Shown: in pieces, positions 54,843 to 63,079 of the stretch | Layout of the letters: each line of letters opens with the position of its first letter | Numbering within the stretch: position 1 is the stretch's first letter | Assembly: GCF_004458765.1 (NCBI RefSeq) | Contig: NZ_SPJX01000108.1 | Coordinates: 124,001 to 188,000, forward strand | Direction of reading: 5' to 3' | DNA from: Microvirga pakistanensis | Lineage (GTDB): Bacteria; Pseudomonadota; Alphaproteobacteria; Rhizobiales; Beijerinckiaceae | DNA length: 64,000 bases | Position numbers and translations under genes: made by a program | The notes under the pieces: model-generated | Databases searched by the model: none | Told to the model about the DNA's origin: nothing | The model's input: only the letters and a program-made list of their open reading frames with translations

Positions 54843-54873
54843 GCCCTCCACCACCTAGGGAGAGGGCTGTTTT
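54843..54873 (+). terminator. Weak terminator after the DAO gene
   Basis: GCCCTC at 54843-54848 pairs with GAGGGC at 54862-54867, followed by TGTTTT. It starts two bases after the stop codon of the flavin oxidase. Confidence 0.55.
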
Positions 54874-54975
54874 CGCTTGATGCGGGGCTGCTAAGCCAAT
54901 GGCTCCACGGTGTTGGGGTGTATAGCGGTTTCGCTAAGTAGGCAGGTCGAGAGTATGTTCGCAGGAATATCGCAA

Positions 54976-55104
54976 AGAGCTCCGGTCAGAATAATCGGTT
55001 CCGACCAACACGTCGATGCTCTCGCACCAGTTGCCAGCACGATCAGCTACGAACTGCTCACCAGCTTAGCTGCCCGCTACCACCGTTTGTACATCCATTC
55101 TTGA
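54976..55104 (+). pseudogene. Alanine racemase, C-terminal scrap
   Basis: The frame ends RAPVRIIGSDQHVDALAP, VASTISYELLTSLAARYHRL, YIHS. This fits the extreme C-terminus of alanine racemase, where a Gly/Ser-Thr-Ile-Xxx-Tyr-Glu-x-Leu-Thr-x-Leu motif precedes RYHR. Only about 42 residues remain, without the PLP-binding N-terminal barrel, so it is non-functional. It lies 12 nt before dadA, echoing the common dadX-dadA pair of D-alanine catabolism. The frame is open back to 54910, but those residues do not fit. Confidence 0.6.
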
Positions 55105-55116
55105 GGGTCACACACC

Positions 55117-56397
55117 ATGCGCGTTCTCGTCCTCGGCAGCGGAGTCGTTGGCGTCACCTCGGCCTACTATCTTGCCAAGCAGGGTCATGAAGTGACGGTA
55201 GTGGACCGCCAGCCCGCCGCCGGCATGGAGACGAGCTTCGCCAATGCGGGACAGGTCTCGCCCGGCTACTCCGCTCCGTGGGCCGCTCCCGGCATTCCGA
55301 TCAAGGCGATGAAGTGGCTGATGATGAAGCACCGGCCGCTGGTGCTCTGGCCCCGTGCCGAGCTGCGCCTCTGGGGCTGGCTTGCCCACATGCTCGCCAA
55401 CTGCACCGAGGAGGCGTACCGGCGCAACAAGAGCCGGATGGTCGCTCTCGCCGAATACAGCCGGGACTGCCTGCGCGACCTGCGGCAGGAGACCGGCATC
55501 ACCTACGACCACCGGGAGCAGGGACTGCTCCAGCTGTTCCGCACCCAAAAGCAGCTCGACGGGATCGGCGAGGACACGGCTGTTCTCGATGCCTATGGCG
55601 TTCCCTACGAGATCCTGGATCCCGCAGGATGCGTCGCCGTCGAACCGGCGCTTGGCCTCGTCAGGGGCAAGGTTGCCGGCGGCTTGCGTCTTCTCGGCGA
55701 CGAGACCGGCGATGCCCACCTGTTTACGCAGCGGCTTGCTGCCATGGCCGAGCAGCTGGGCGTCCGCTTCCGGTACAGCACCTCCGTCCAAAAGTTGCTC
55801 ACCGAAGGGGAGCGGATCTCCGGCGTGCAGATCAACGGCGGCGAGGTGCTCACGGCGGATGCCTATGTGGCAGCGATGGGCAGCTATACGCCCCATCTGG
55901 TGAAGCCGCTGGGCATTCACCTGCCGGTGTATCCGGTGAAAGGCTATTCCCTGACCATGCCGGTCGCCGATGTGGATGCGGCACCGGTCTCGACAGTGAT
56001 GGACGAGACCTACAAGGTCGGGATCACGCGCTTAGGCAATCGGATCCGGGTCGGCGGCACGGCGGAACTGGCGGGCTTCAGCCAGCGTCTGCGGGCGCCC
56101 CGGCGGGCGACGCTCGAGCACTCGGTCACCGACCTGTTCCCGCAAGGCGGCGACGTCAGACAGGCGAGCTTCTGGACCGGATTGCGGCCGATGACGCCTG
56201 ACGGCACACCGGTGGTGGGTCCGACCCGGTTCAGGAACCTGTACACGAACACCGGCCATGGCACCCTCGGATGGACCATGGCCTGCGGCTCCGGGCGTGT
56301 CCTCGCCGATCTCATCACCGGTCGAGCGCCGGCGATTTCTCACAAGGATCTCGCCGCCGATCGTTACAGGGACGAGTGGCGCTTCCAGGCCGCATGA
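55117..56397 (+). CDS. dadA: D-amino acid dehydrogenase, small subunit (DadA)
   Basis: 426 residues, full length. [20 protein letters not shown] is the DadA FAD-binding start, followed by [20 protein letters not shown] and [15 protein letters not shown], both diagnostic of DadA. The C-terminus has [18 protein letters not shown] and [20 protein letters not shown]. It oxidises D-alanine and other D-amino acids to 2-oxoacids and passes electrons to the respiratory chain at the inner membrane. The immediately upstream alanine racemase is only a scrap, so L-alanine conversion must be done elsewhere. An IS6 remnant follows. Confidence 0.94.
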   Translation: MRVLVLGSGVVGVTSAYYLAKQGHEVTVVDRQPAAGMETSFANAGQVSPGYSAPWAAPGIPIKAMKWLMMKHRPLVLWPRAELRLWGWLAHMLANCTEEAYRRNKSRMVALAEYSRDCLRDLRQETGITYDHREQGLLQLFRTQKQLDGIGEDTAVLDAYGVPYEILDPAGCVAVEPALGLVRGKVAGGLRLLGDETGDAHLFTQRLAAMAEQLGVRFRYSTSVQKLLTEGERISGVQINGGEVLTADAYVAAMGSYTPHLVKPLGIHLPVYPVKGYSLTMPVADVDAAPVSTVMDETYKVGITRLGNRIRVGGTAELAGFSQRLRAPRRATLEHSVTDLFPQGGDVRQASFWTGLRPMTPDGTPVVGPTRFRNLYTNTGHGTLGWTMACGSGRVLADLITGRAPAISHKDLAADRYRDEWRFQAA

Positions 56398-56453
56398 GCT
56401 CTGGCAAGACTGATGCCGTAGAAAGCCAGCACTTGTTGCCGGCTGCTCCGAGG

Positions 56454-56688
56454 CCATATCATCGGGCTATCAAGCGCAGAGTGTGGCCGATGCTCGGGTT
56501 CAAGTCGATGGTGTCTGCGCGAGTGATCCTGGGTGGGATCGAGATGATCCACATGATGCGCAAACAGCAGGCGAAGTATGCCTGCAATCGGCAGCGATCC
56601 CTCGCCGAGCAATTCGACAGACTGACTGCATGAGGGCTGCGGGCGGAATAGCAGCTTTCTGGCGACATCGAAAATTCGCGACAGAACC
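56454..56688 (+). mobile_element. IS6-family element, 3' remnant with transposase C-terminus
   Basis: The frame PYHRAIKRRVWPMLGFKSMV followed by ARVILGGIEMIHMMRKQQAK matches the C-terminal end of IS6 transposases (the EQDHRxIKRRxxPMLGFKSF region) and ends at 56633. Right-end repeat TTCGCGACAGAACC at 56675-56688 is the complement of an IS6 end. The catalytic N-terminal part and left end are absent. Its sequence differs from the element at 1710-2549, so it is a second insertion history. Confidence 0.78.
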
Positions 56689-57068
56689 GATCTCTTTCGC
56701 CTTGAGGGCGGCTCCGGTCCTATCAGCTTGCCGCGGTTCCACGGCGCGGTAGTTCGGCAGGGTTGGTCGGCAATCCTGTTTTGCATTGCAGTGCTCCTGA
56801 AACGAAGCCCCAGCAATGAACCTTGGCCATCTCTGCCGATAACAAACCCGGCGGATCGCTCCTCCTCAAATTTTCGTCAGCTTACCAGGGTAAGCCAGAC
56901 GTTCCTTATTTTGCGCCGATCTCCTGCTCGTGACTTGGATCAGACCTCCACCAGCCGAGCGATGTAGGGCGCTGTTTGCAGGGGACCTTCTTCAGCCCAT
57001 ACCTAGTGAGCTTCTATGCCTGTGCCGCCCGGAAGGCTTAAGATGCGTAAAACCTGGAGGGATTCTCC
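56689..57068. other. Gap of about 380 bp
   Basis: No coding frame of note. The right end should hold the promoter of the DUF1772 gene; no clear boxes seen. Confidence 0.45.
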
Positions 57069-57500
57069 ATGCTCACGGGTCAGCTTGCGCTCGTTGTCGC
57101 CGCCGTGTTCTTGGGCGCCGCCCTCTACATCAACGTGGCCGAGCAACCCGCGCGGTTGGGACTGGATGACCGTTCCCTTCTGGCCGAGTGGAAGCCGGCT
57201 TACAAGCGCGGTACGATTATGCAGGCTCCTCTGGCCGTGGTAGGCTTCCTCCTCGGGCTCGCCGCATGGTGGCAGACCGGTCACCTCGGCTGGGCCATCG
57301 GGGGGCTGCTCATGGTCGCCAACTGGCCGGTGACGTTCTTCGCCATCATGCCCATCAACAATAGGCTTATGGCGACCGATCCGGCAGCGGCTGGTCCTGA
57401 GAGCCGAGCCATGATCAGGCGGTGGGGCTCGCTGCACGCCGTGCGAACAGCACTTGGCTTTGCGGCATCCCTCGCTTTCCTGTGGGCGTCCCTTGCCTGA
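57069..57500 (+). CDS. DUF1772-family small membrane protein
   Basis: 143 residues with four hydrophobic segments: LALVVAAVFLGAALYINVAE, APLAVVGFLLGLAAWWQ, WAIGGLLMVANWPVTFFAIM and the C-terminal LGFAASLAFLWASL. The pattern of a first helix ending YINVAEQPAR, and MPINNRLMATDP in the loop, is that of DUF1772 (anthrone oxygenase-like) proteins. The biochemical role of most members is unknown. CTGGAGGGATTCTCC before the ATG is a strong ribosome site. It appears intact among surrounding gene debris. Confidence 0.85.
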   Translation: MLTGQLALVVAAVFLGAALYINVAEQPARLGLDDRSLLAEWKPAYKRGTIMQAPLAVVGFLLGLAAWWQTGHLGWAIGGLLMVANWPVTFFAIMPINNRLMATDPAAAGPESRAMIRRWGSLHAVRTALGFAASLAFLWASLA

Positions 57501-57693
57501 ACAGCGCGTTCCAACGCCAATCTCCATCCCACACCGGGGCGTTTGATGATCAGCCTTCTACACAGCGGAAGTAGTGAACTGAGAAGGTCCGGTAGTGACA
57601 CGGGGCCGACCTTAGCCGTATTCCCGCATTTACGTGGTAAGCGGACCTCGGCACGGTGCCGTTCTATGACCGTGCCTGACCCAATACAGACTT

Positions 57694-58074
57694 TCAGCCT
57701 CTCATCCGGACACAATCCAGATGCCACGTCTGAAGGGTGTGCCGCAGTTCAGCTGCAGGAGCCGGGTGGCCCAATAAGTATCCCTGAACTTCATCGCATC
57801 CATCGGTCCTGAGGTGTTCCAGCCGCTCGAGCGTTTCAATTCCTTCCGCAACCGTCGTGTTCCCGAGACTCCTTCCCAGCCCTGTGACGGCGCGAATGAT
57901 AGCGGTGGAATGCTTGTTCTCGCCAAGCTCATGCACGAAGGAGCGTTCAATCTTGATCTTGTCGAACGGAAACGAACGCAGATAGCTCAACGACGAGTAG
58001 CCAGTGCCAAAATCATCCATGGCAATTCGCACGCCGAGATCTCGCAGCTGGTGAAGAGCCGCCCTAAAAGGTTC
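57694..58074 (-). pseudogene. EAL-domain (c-di-GMP phosphodiesterase) fragment
   Basis: The translation covers only the second half of an EAL domain: ALHQLRDLGVRIAMDDFGTG, then YSSLSYLRSFPFDKIKIERS, VAEGIETLERLEHLRTDGCD and EVQGYLLGHPAPAAEL. The Asp-Asp-Phe-Gly metal site and the Lys-Ile-Glu and Glu-Gly-Glu motifs are present, but the EAL signature and its Glu are missing. A sequence to 58185 with a start codon exists but does not match the family. It is a remnant of a GGDEF/EAL signalling protein and should be inactive. Confidence 0.8.
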
Positions 58075-58178
58075 CCTACATGAACCGGTGACGAGCGAGG
58101 CCGGAGCGCAGGACGGTATCCTCATGGGCAATACGCCGAGGGAGGTGCTGGAGCGCGCTCGATGATCAAAATCAAATC

Positions 58179-58404
58179 GTGACACAGTTTCTCACCCTTT
58201 GGGCGATGCTTGATCCGGTAGGACATCTCCCGCTTTTCCTAGGAGCGACCGGAGATCTGGGCCCCTGGGCGAGACGCCGCGCCGCCGTCCTAGCCGTCGT
58301 CTTTGCGTTCTTCATCCTGATACTCTTCGGCATTGCCGGACAGTTTCTGCTCCATGCCATGGGCATCTCCCGTCTGTCCTTCCAGATCGCGGGCGGTATC
58401 ATTC
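58179..58404 (+). pseudogene. MarC-family membrane protein, N-terminal fragment fused to pyruvate kinase debris
   Basis: MTQFLTLWAMLDPVGHLPLF is the start of MarC/YchE-like integral membrane proteins, followed by a second helix (AVVFAFFILILFGIAGQFLL) and SRLSFQIAGGII. Two of six helices are present before the sequence switches, without an IS, into pyruvate kinase sequence near 58404. Confidence 0.72.
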
Positions 58405-59279
58405 GGCCTTGAACTCGGCGTCGACTGGATTGCCCTGTCATTCGTCCAGCGGCCGTCCGACATGATCGAGGCCCGCGCGCTGATTGGCGAGCGCGCAGGT
58501 CTTCTGGCCAAGATCGAGAAGCCTTCGGCGCTTGACCATATCGAGGACATCATCCGCCTACCCGATGCAGTCATGGTGGCCCGCGGCGATCGCGGCGTCG
58601 AGATCCCGCGGAGGAGGTGCCCGGGTGTCAGAAGGAGCTGGTGCGCCTGTGCCGTCTGGCGGTGAAATCCGTGATCATCGCGACGCAGATGCTCGATTCC
58701 ATGGTTGCGGCCCCGACACCGACACGGGCCGAAGCATCAGACGTCGCAACCGCGGTCTATGATGGCGCGGATGCCGTCATGCTATCAGCTGAGTCCGCCT
58801 CGGGCCAGTACCCGGTTGAGGTGGTGGCGATGATGGACCGCATCATCAGCAAAACCGAGCAGGACAAGGCTTACCGGTCGATCGTTACGGCCCTCCGGTC
58901 GGAGATCGAGGAGAGCCCGCCCCATGCGGTTGCCAGCGCGGCGACCGATCTGGCCCAGGCGATCCACGCCCCCTGCGTTGTGGCCTACACCTCGAGCGGC
59001 ACCACCGCGAGCCGCATTGCCCGAACCCGTCCGGATGTGGCGATTCTCGCAGTCACGCCCGATGAGAACGTGGCGCGGCGCCTATGCCTACTCTGGGGCG
59101 CCCACAGCGTCCGCTCGGAGGACATCAACTCCTACGAGGAGATGGTGGAGCAGGCCGAAGTAAATGCACGCGCGGAGGCGCTGGCCCAGTCCCCCGAGTT
59201 CATCGTCGTTATCGCCGGTGTGCCCTTCGGAACGGCGGGTACGACCAACAACCTTCGGATCGTGCAACTGCGCCCATGA
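58405..59279 (+). pseudogene. Pyruvate kinase, 5'-truncated and frameshifted
   Basis: From the MarC junction the frame reads FGLELGVDWIALSFVQRPSD, then KIEKPSALDHIEDIIRLPDA and MVARGDRGVEIP, then changes frame. Restoring one C in ATCCCGCGGAGGAGG near 58610 would give IPPEEVPG and rejoin the other frame: CQKELVRLCRLAVKSVIIAT, QMLDSMVAAPTPTRAEASDV, SAESASGQYPVEVVAMM and the C-terminal allosteric domain to 59279. About 180 N-terminal residues, including the first barrel part and B domain, are missing, so the gene is dead. GDLG has become GDRG. Confidence 0.85.
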
Positions 59280-59421
59280 GAGATGTCGCCTAGGTAACCC
59301 GAAGATGGAGAAGGCGTACAAGACCAACAGGTGCATCCATTGTGATGACCCGTGATACGGCGCGAAGACAGGAGAGACCGATCGAGACACATTGAACGGA
59401 TCCTAGCGGGAGGAATGCAGC

Positions 59422-59466
59422 ATGAGCGAAGCTTTAACCACCGAGGCTCCGTCGGCTTTCCTCTAG
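59422..59466 (+). pseudogene. Possible broken small-gene start
   Basis: GCGGGAGGAATGCAGC is a strong ribosome site for an ATG at 59422, but the frame gives only MSEALTTEAPSAFL before TAG. Beyond the stop the same frame continues VIMIGVVLAGDSAG, which looks like a membrane helix. This suggests a nonsense-interrupted small membrane protein or a short leader peptide. Confidence 0.3.
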
Positions 59467-60226
59467 GTGATCATGATCGGCGTGGTTCTGGCCGGGGACA
59501 GCGCTGGGTAGGTGGAGTTGCGGATGAATGGATCAGAAGACGGACTTCACCCTCGAACATCATGGGGTACGCACGCGATCGATACAGCCGGAGAAGCATG
59601 CCTTCAGGGATTCGATGCAAGGGTTTTCGTCGAATACGCTTCCGGCTATCGGTGCCACGTTTGGTGCTATGGCGAGGCTCCATGTCTCTTGGACGGGCGG
59701 GTTCGCGTGCAGCGCTGAAGATCCTCCAAGGCGTCGTCCTTGAACAGATTGTCTGTCGAGCGCCCGGATCAACCACATTGCCGGACCGTCAATTGATGCG
59801 GCATGCCTGAGGCAGAGGTGGTCAGTGCTTCCGGGCGAACGGTTTGCGCCCGGCACCCAGCAGGATCTTACTGCCATGCGCTTCGAGAAATGTCGGCTTG
59901 TGCTGGCCAAGTCCTGGAAGTGTCGACGGAGTACGCCGAGACTACACCACCAATCCTTGATCAAGGTTGCTTCTTGGCACTCCTCGGACTCGAGGGTTTA
60001 GGCGGCGTTGGCGGTGAAAGGCGATGTCAAACTCAGGGCAGGGTGTGGTCCAAGAGGCACTGCTGGGCGCCCTTGGCGTGTGGCAGACCTTCCACCATTC
60101 CGCGCGAGCTTGTTGCCAGCGCAACGGGTGCGGTCTCCCGGCCAAGCCACGATTCACATCCTTTGGGGCAGGATCGCTGAATGCTCGTTCGGGACAGGAT
60201 TGCACCGCCTGGCTCGCAAAGCTCGC

Positions 60227-60323
60227 ATCGGTTACAGGTGTACCCGATCAAGAATGCCCGATACCGATCTAAGTTATTGATATTGAATAGTCCGATCGGT
60301 ATCGGGCATCTGCTGTAACCGAT
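60227..60323. repeat. Nested inverted repeat with AT-rich centre
   Basis: Inner arms ATGCCCGATACCGATC (60254-60269) and GATCGGTATCGGGCAT (60294-60309) are perfect 16-base complements around a 24-base AT-rich loop. Outer arms ATCGGTTACAG (60227-60237) and CTGTAACCGAT (60313-60323) add eleven more pairs, with 16 bases on the left and 3 on the right between the two arm sets. It could be a recombination or protein-binding site, or an abutting pair of element ends. Confidence 0.6.
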
Positions 60324-60469
60324 CGCGGGTGCCTTGCGTACCCAATAGGATGGGCCTTGGGAAGCACGCACAGCTCTACGGCCATGGCAGGCTACATTAT
60401 TGAAGGCCTGTGGTACTTTCCTTGACCGCTCCATCAACCGAAGCTGCACGAGCAGCCCGGAGGATAGGC

Positions 60470-60886
60470 TTAGAGTTCACCTCTGCACTTGTGTCGAGGA
60501 GCTAGCTGCGCCGGCTCAACACCCTGCGGGATCGGTGGTCTTTTAATTCGATCATAGGTACCAGACGCGCGGCTCATCGGAAGTCTCCACGCTATGCCAC
60601 GGGTTTCGTCCGGACCGGCCGAGCGAACATGATCATCTGTCTCGAAGGTGATCATCGGATCACCTTGATCACCTTCGCTGCGCTTGATCATCTTGGGGTC
60701 GGAGGGCAGCATCCATTGCCATCCGCCATCCATGGCCGATTTGCTGGACTGGATGCCGAGAGCCTTCTTGGCACGTTGCAAGGAAATCCCGCTGATCCCT
60801 GCCGTTGTGGCTGCGCCTTGAACCGCCAGAGCCGCCTTTTGTCCAGCAGCGAGAAACTCGTGCTGAAACTCCTTGGCGTATTCCAG
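60470..60886 (-). pseudogene. Likely C-terminal fragment of a plasmid/phage primase-helicase-type ATPase
   Basis: The minus strand reads LEYAKEFQHEFLAAGQKAAL, GISGISLQRAKKALGIQSSK and SAMDGGWQWMLPSDPK. This resembles the winged-helix tail of phage or plasmid AAA primase/helicase proteins, which end with an RAKKALGV-SRK-GGW-W-LP pattern. No ATPase domain is present and the following residues look random. Recognition rests on a short motif only. Confidence 0.35.
60630..60692. repeat. Iterated TGATCA repeats
   Basis: TGATCATC occurs at 60630, 60649 and 60685, and TGATCACC at 60666, giving spacings of 19, 17 and 19 bases. CGAAGGTGATC (60643-60653) and GATCACCTTCG (60667-60677) are perfect complements. 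The array overlaps the end of the ATPase-like fragment. It may be an iteron-like or regulatory site; chance from a repetitive stretch is possible. Confidence 0.4.
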
Positions 60887-61026
60887 AGTCGACCGGCTGC
60901 AGTCCTTATGCCGGTGGGACCAGCACGCCGAAGACAACGCGCCGCACGATCAGCGGCGGCGAACGGACGAGCAATCTGATCGCTGAACCCGAGCTGCGCC
61001 CGATCCAAGAAAGTTTCGATCCAGAA

Positions 61027-61620
61027 TTAGCGCGGCGGGCTTCTCAGAAGCCACAGCATCTGGGTCGGCCCAAACCGCTCCGCCCGATCAACACACCAAC
61101 CTGCTCGCTCGAAGAGCCCTTCAAGATCGGATCGGGAAAAGTCGTTGAACCAGGCGTGACTGCGCCGGGTGGCGAGATCAGGCAATTTGTTCGTGGTATT
61201 GTAGCTCATCACACAGACCCGATGCCGGCCAGCCAGGTCGATCAACAGCTGCTCCGGGTTGAGAAGATACTCCAGTACCCCCAAACAAGCGACCGCATCG
61301 GCTTCGACCTTCGGCGGCAGATTGCGGTTCAGGTCGCAAAGGATTGTACGATCGTCCCGCCGGACGACATCGCAGGGCAGGTAGCGGATGAAGTCAGGAA
61401 GGGAGCGTTCGAGGGTCATCGTTCCGCACCCGAGATCAAGAACCCTCGCGACGTTAGCTTCGGTGAGCCAATCGGCGGCTCTCTGGGCCCTGCGCCCCCA
61501 TCGATTCGGTCCTTCCGCCTCGAGGGTCTGCCATCGTTCCAGCAATGTCCGGCCCTCGATGAGTGCCGATGTCGTGCGCTCGCAGCGCTCCGCAACGGCA
61601 AAATCGTAAAACGACAACAT
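61027..61620 (-). CDS. Class I SAM-dependent methyltransferase
   Basis: 197 residues from ATG 61620, which has AGGAGG five bases upstream. The SAM-binding motif I is VARVLDLGCGTMTLERSLPD; an acidic loop-like CDVVRRDDRTILCDLN follows, then ADAVACLGVLEYLLNPEQLL (post-motif) and HRVCVMSYNTTNKL. It ends normally. No substrate-specific features are visible; small-molecule or lipid methylation is possible. Neighbours are fragments and a divergent peptidase gene, giving no further hint. Confidence 0.82.
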   Translation of the reverse strand: MLSFYDFAVAERCERTTSALIEGRTLLERWQTLEAEGPNRWGRRAQRAADWLTEANVARVLDLGCGTMTLERSLPDFIRYLPCDVVRRDDRTILCDLNRNLPPKVEADAVACLGVLEYLLNPEQLLIDLAGRHRVCVMSYNTTNKLPDLATRRSHAWFNDFSRSDLEGLFERAGWCVDRAERFGPTQMLWLLRSPPR

Positions 61621-61829
61621 GGTCGCCTCCTACGCGAGGAGTGCGCCCCCACCGGTACTCAAGAACAGAGGATGATGCCTTGAACCCATGATCCTCTCCT
61701 CAAGGCTTGCTCATGCAGCAGCATCCAACACATGGACCATGATAGACCTCATTGTGCGGCACACAGTGTGGTGACGCACGTCCATGCCCGTGGTCTCCTG
61801 CAAGAGGCTGATCGGCATCTTGGGTCTAC

Positions 61830-62231
61830 GTGAAGAAGCCCAAACCAAGGTTCCAAGCGGCCGCTGCCGCCTCGCGAACGAACTGGCGAAGGCGCCGCCT
61901 TGATAGTATCGAAGGCCCTGAAGAACCAAACCATAATCCCGACCTGCGCTTCGTGATTGGCTCGGACCGGCGCAACAGCGGGCTGCAAAGGATGGCAGTG
62001 GCCTGGGGCTGGTCCAGAACGCCGGAGAGCCCGCACCGGACGGGAAGCGCCGTGGATCTGTGGCCGCTCGATCGCGAGGGCCGGGTCTTCTTCGATCCGC
62101 AGACTCGGAACAGGATTGCCGCCGCGCTGAGGAAGGCCGCTGCGGACCTGGGCGTGCCGACCTGCTGGGGCGGTCGGTTCCGCGGCTTCAAGGACATGGA
62201 TCGCTCGCATTTCGAGCTCGCAGCGCCATAG
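61830..62231 (+). CDS. M15-type peptidoglycan peptidase (VanY/endolysin-like)
   Basis: 133 residues. The zinc-binding motif SPHRTGSAVDLWPLD gives the first His and Asp ligands (S-x-H-x-x-G-x-A-x-D), and DRSHFELAAP at the end gives the third His. Between them NRIAAALRKAAADLGVPTCW precedes GGRFRGFKDMD, as in phage M15 L-Ala-D-Glu or D-Ala-D-Ala peptidases. No signal peptide is seen, and the first 55 residues are unusually basic; translation may begin at a later Met. It may be a prophage lysis relic or a housekeeping enzyme. The three ligands are intact. Confidence 0.72.
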   Translation: MKKPKPRFQAAAAASRTNWRRRRLDSIEGPEEPNHNPDLRFVIGSDRRNSGLQRMAVAWGWSRTPESPHRTGSAVDLWPLDREGRVFFDPQTRNRIAAALRKAAADLGVPTCWGGRFRGFKDMDRSHFELAAP

Positions 62232-62281
62232 CCGGAATGGGTGTCTTCTCGCTGCCAGGTGTCGGCTGTCTCGCCGTTCAT

Positions 62282-62803
62282 TCAACGCCGAAGCAGGGTC
62301 AGGTCCGTTGTGGCTCGGACGGGACCATTCACCCCGATATGGTCCGTGACCACGATGCGAAAGCGGTCCTGATTGAGGCTCGCAACCTTCATCTGGGCGG
62401 CCGTGTCGCCGTAAAGGGGTTTCGGCCATTCGATTGTCAGGTCGAAGTCGGTTCCCGCCTGTCGCCCAGCAAGGCGAGCTGTTCCGACCCGTGAGCCCGT
62501 ATAGGTGCCGGTGACCCGGCCGGATCGGGGGTCCCAGGTGAGATCGGCGCTGATGGATCGTGCGATGATCAGGTAGGCCCAGCATGTCCCCTGGAGTGTC
62601 AGACCCGTTGCGCCCTGCGGCAGGATGGTGAAACGACAGCGGACTTGATGAGAGGTCGCATTCGGTCCTTCCAGGATGGTTCCAGACCCCGAAAAGGTGC
62701 CGGCGTAGCGCTCCAGTGCGGCAGCGCTGGCGCCTGCGGTTCCAGCCAAGAGGCTGAGCAGCGGGATGACTCTCCAAGGCGACCGGCGGGAACGGCGATC
62801 CAT
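62282..62803 (-). CDS. Secreted conserved hypothetical protein
   Basis: 173 residues. SPWRVIPLLSLLAGTAGASA is a clear signal peptide with cleavage expected near ASAAALE. The mature part is beta-rich: RYAGTFSGSGTILEGPN, VRCRFTILPQGATGLTLQG and GRVTGTYTGSRVGTARLAG, resembling small lipocalin-like beta-barrel proteins of alphaproteobacteria; the family has no known function. Two cysteines (VRCRF, QGTCWA) could form a disulfide. It is convergent with the M15 peptidase gene. Confidence 0.72.
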   Translation of the reverse strand: MDRRSRRSPWRVIPLLSLLAGTAGASAAALERYAGTFSGSGTILEGPNATSHQVRCRFTILPQGATGLTLQGTCWAYLIIARSISADLTWDPRSGRVTGTYTGSRVGTARLAGRQAGTDFDLTIEWPKPLYGDTAAQMKVASLNQDRFRIVVTDHIGVNGPVRATTDLTLLRR

Positions 62804-62890
62804 TGGTCATTCCGTTTGCGCGTCGGTCGGATGAACCGACTGGGATGACCTTGATTATGCCCGATAACCGTCACCATGAGAACGGCCCGC

Positions 62891-63079
62891 TCAACGCTTA
62901 AGCCATAGGAGGTAGCGGCGCTGGTCCGGGCAGGCCCGCGGCTGACCACGCCTGCGCTGCTGCTGCTCGGCAGCCTCTATTGCAGCCAGAGGATCAGGGT
63001 CTCGCCGATCTGGGTTTTGCTGATCAGGGTGCATATTCTGAATGATGTTCCGGGCGGCCGCAGCTGCGTCGTTGCTCAC
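62891..63079 (-). CDS. Small hydrophilic hypothetical protein
   Basis: 62 residues from a GTG start: SNDAAAAARNIIQNMHPDQQ, NPDRRDPDPLAAIEAAEQQQ and a basic tail ending LLWLKR. The composition is protein-like and the length is that of many alphaproteobacterial orphans, but the ribosome site is weak. No family recognised. Confidence 0.35.
   Translation of the reverse strand: MSNDAAAAARNIIQNMHPDQQNPDRRDPDPLAAIEAAEQQQRRRGQPRACPDQRRYLLWLKR

Larger units (their letters stand above)
59280..60469. other. Long region without a convincing gene
   Basis: Overlapping frames of up to 152 codons on both strands have arginine/cysteine/proline-rich translations without motifs. A short frame with a fine ribosome site at 59422 stops after 14 codons, and a nested inverted repeat lies at 60227-60323; both are listed. 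Confidence 0.5.

Noticed and set aside
55108-55920. 270-codon frame on the minus strand
   Set aside because: Antisense of dadA with no motif.
60033-60449. 138-codon minus-strand frame over the nested inverted repeat
   Set aside because: It reads through both repeat arms, giving two similar peptide stretches by symmetry only; no family.
60805-61683. 292-codon frame on the plus strand
   Set aside because: Antisense of the methyltransferase, which has a clear SAM motif and a strong ribosome site.
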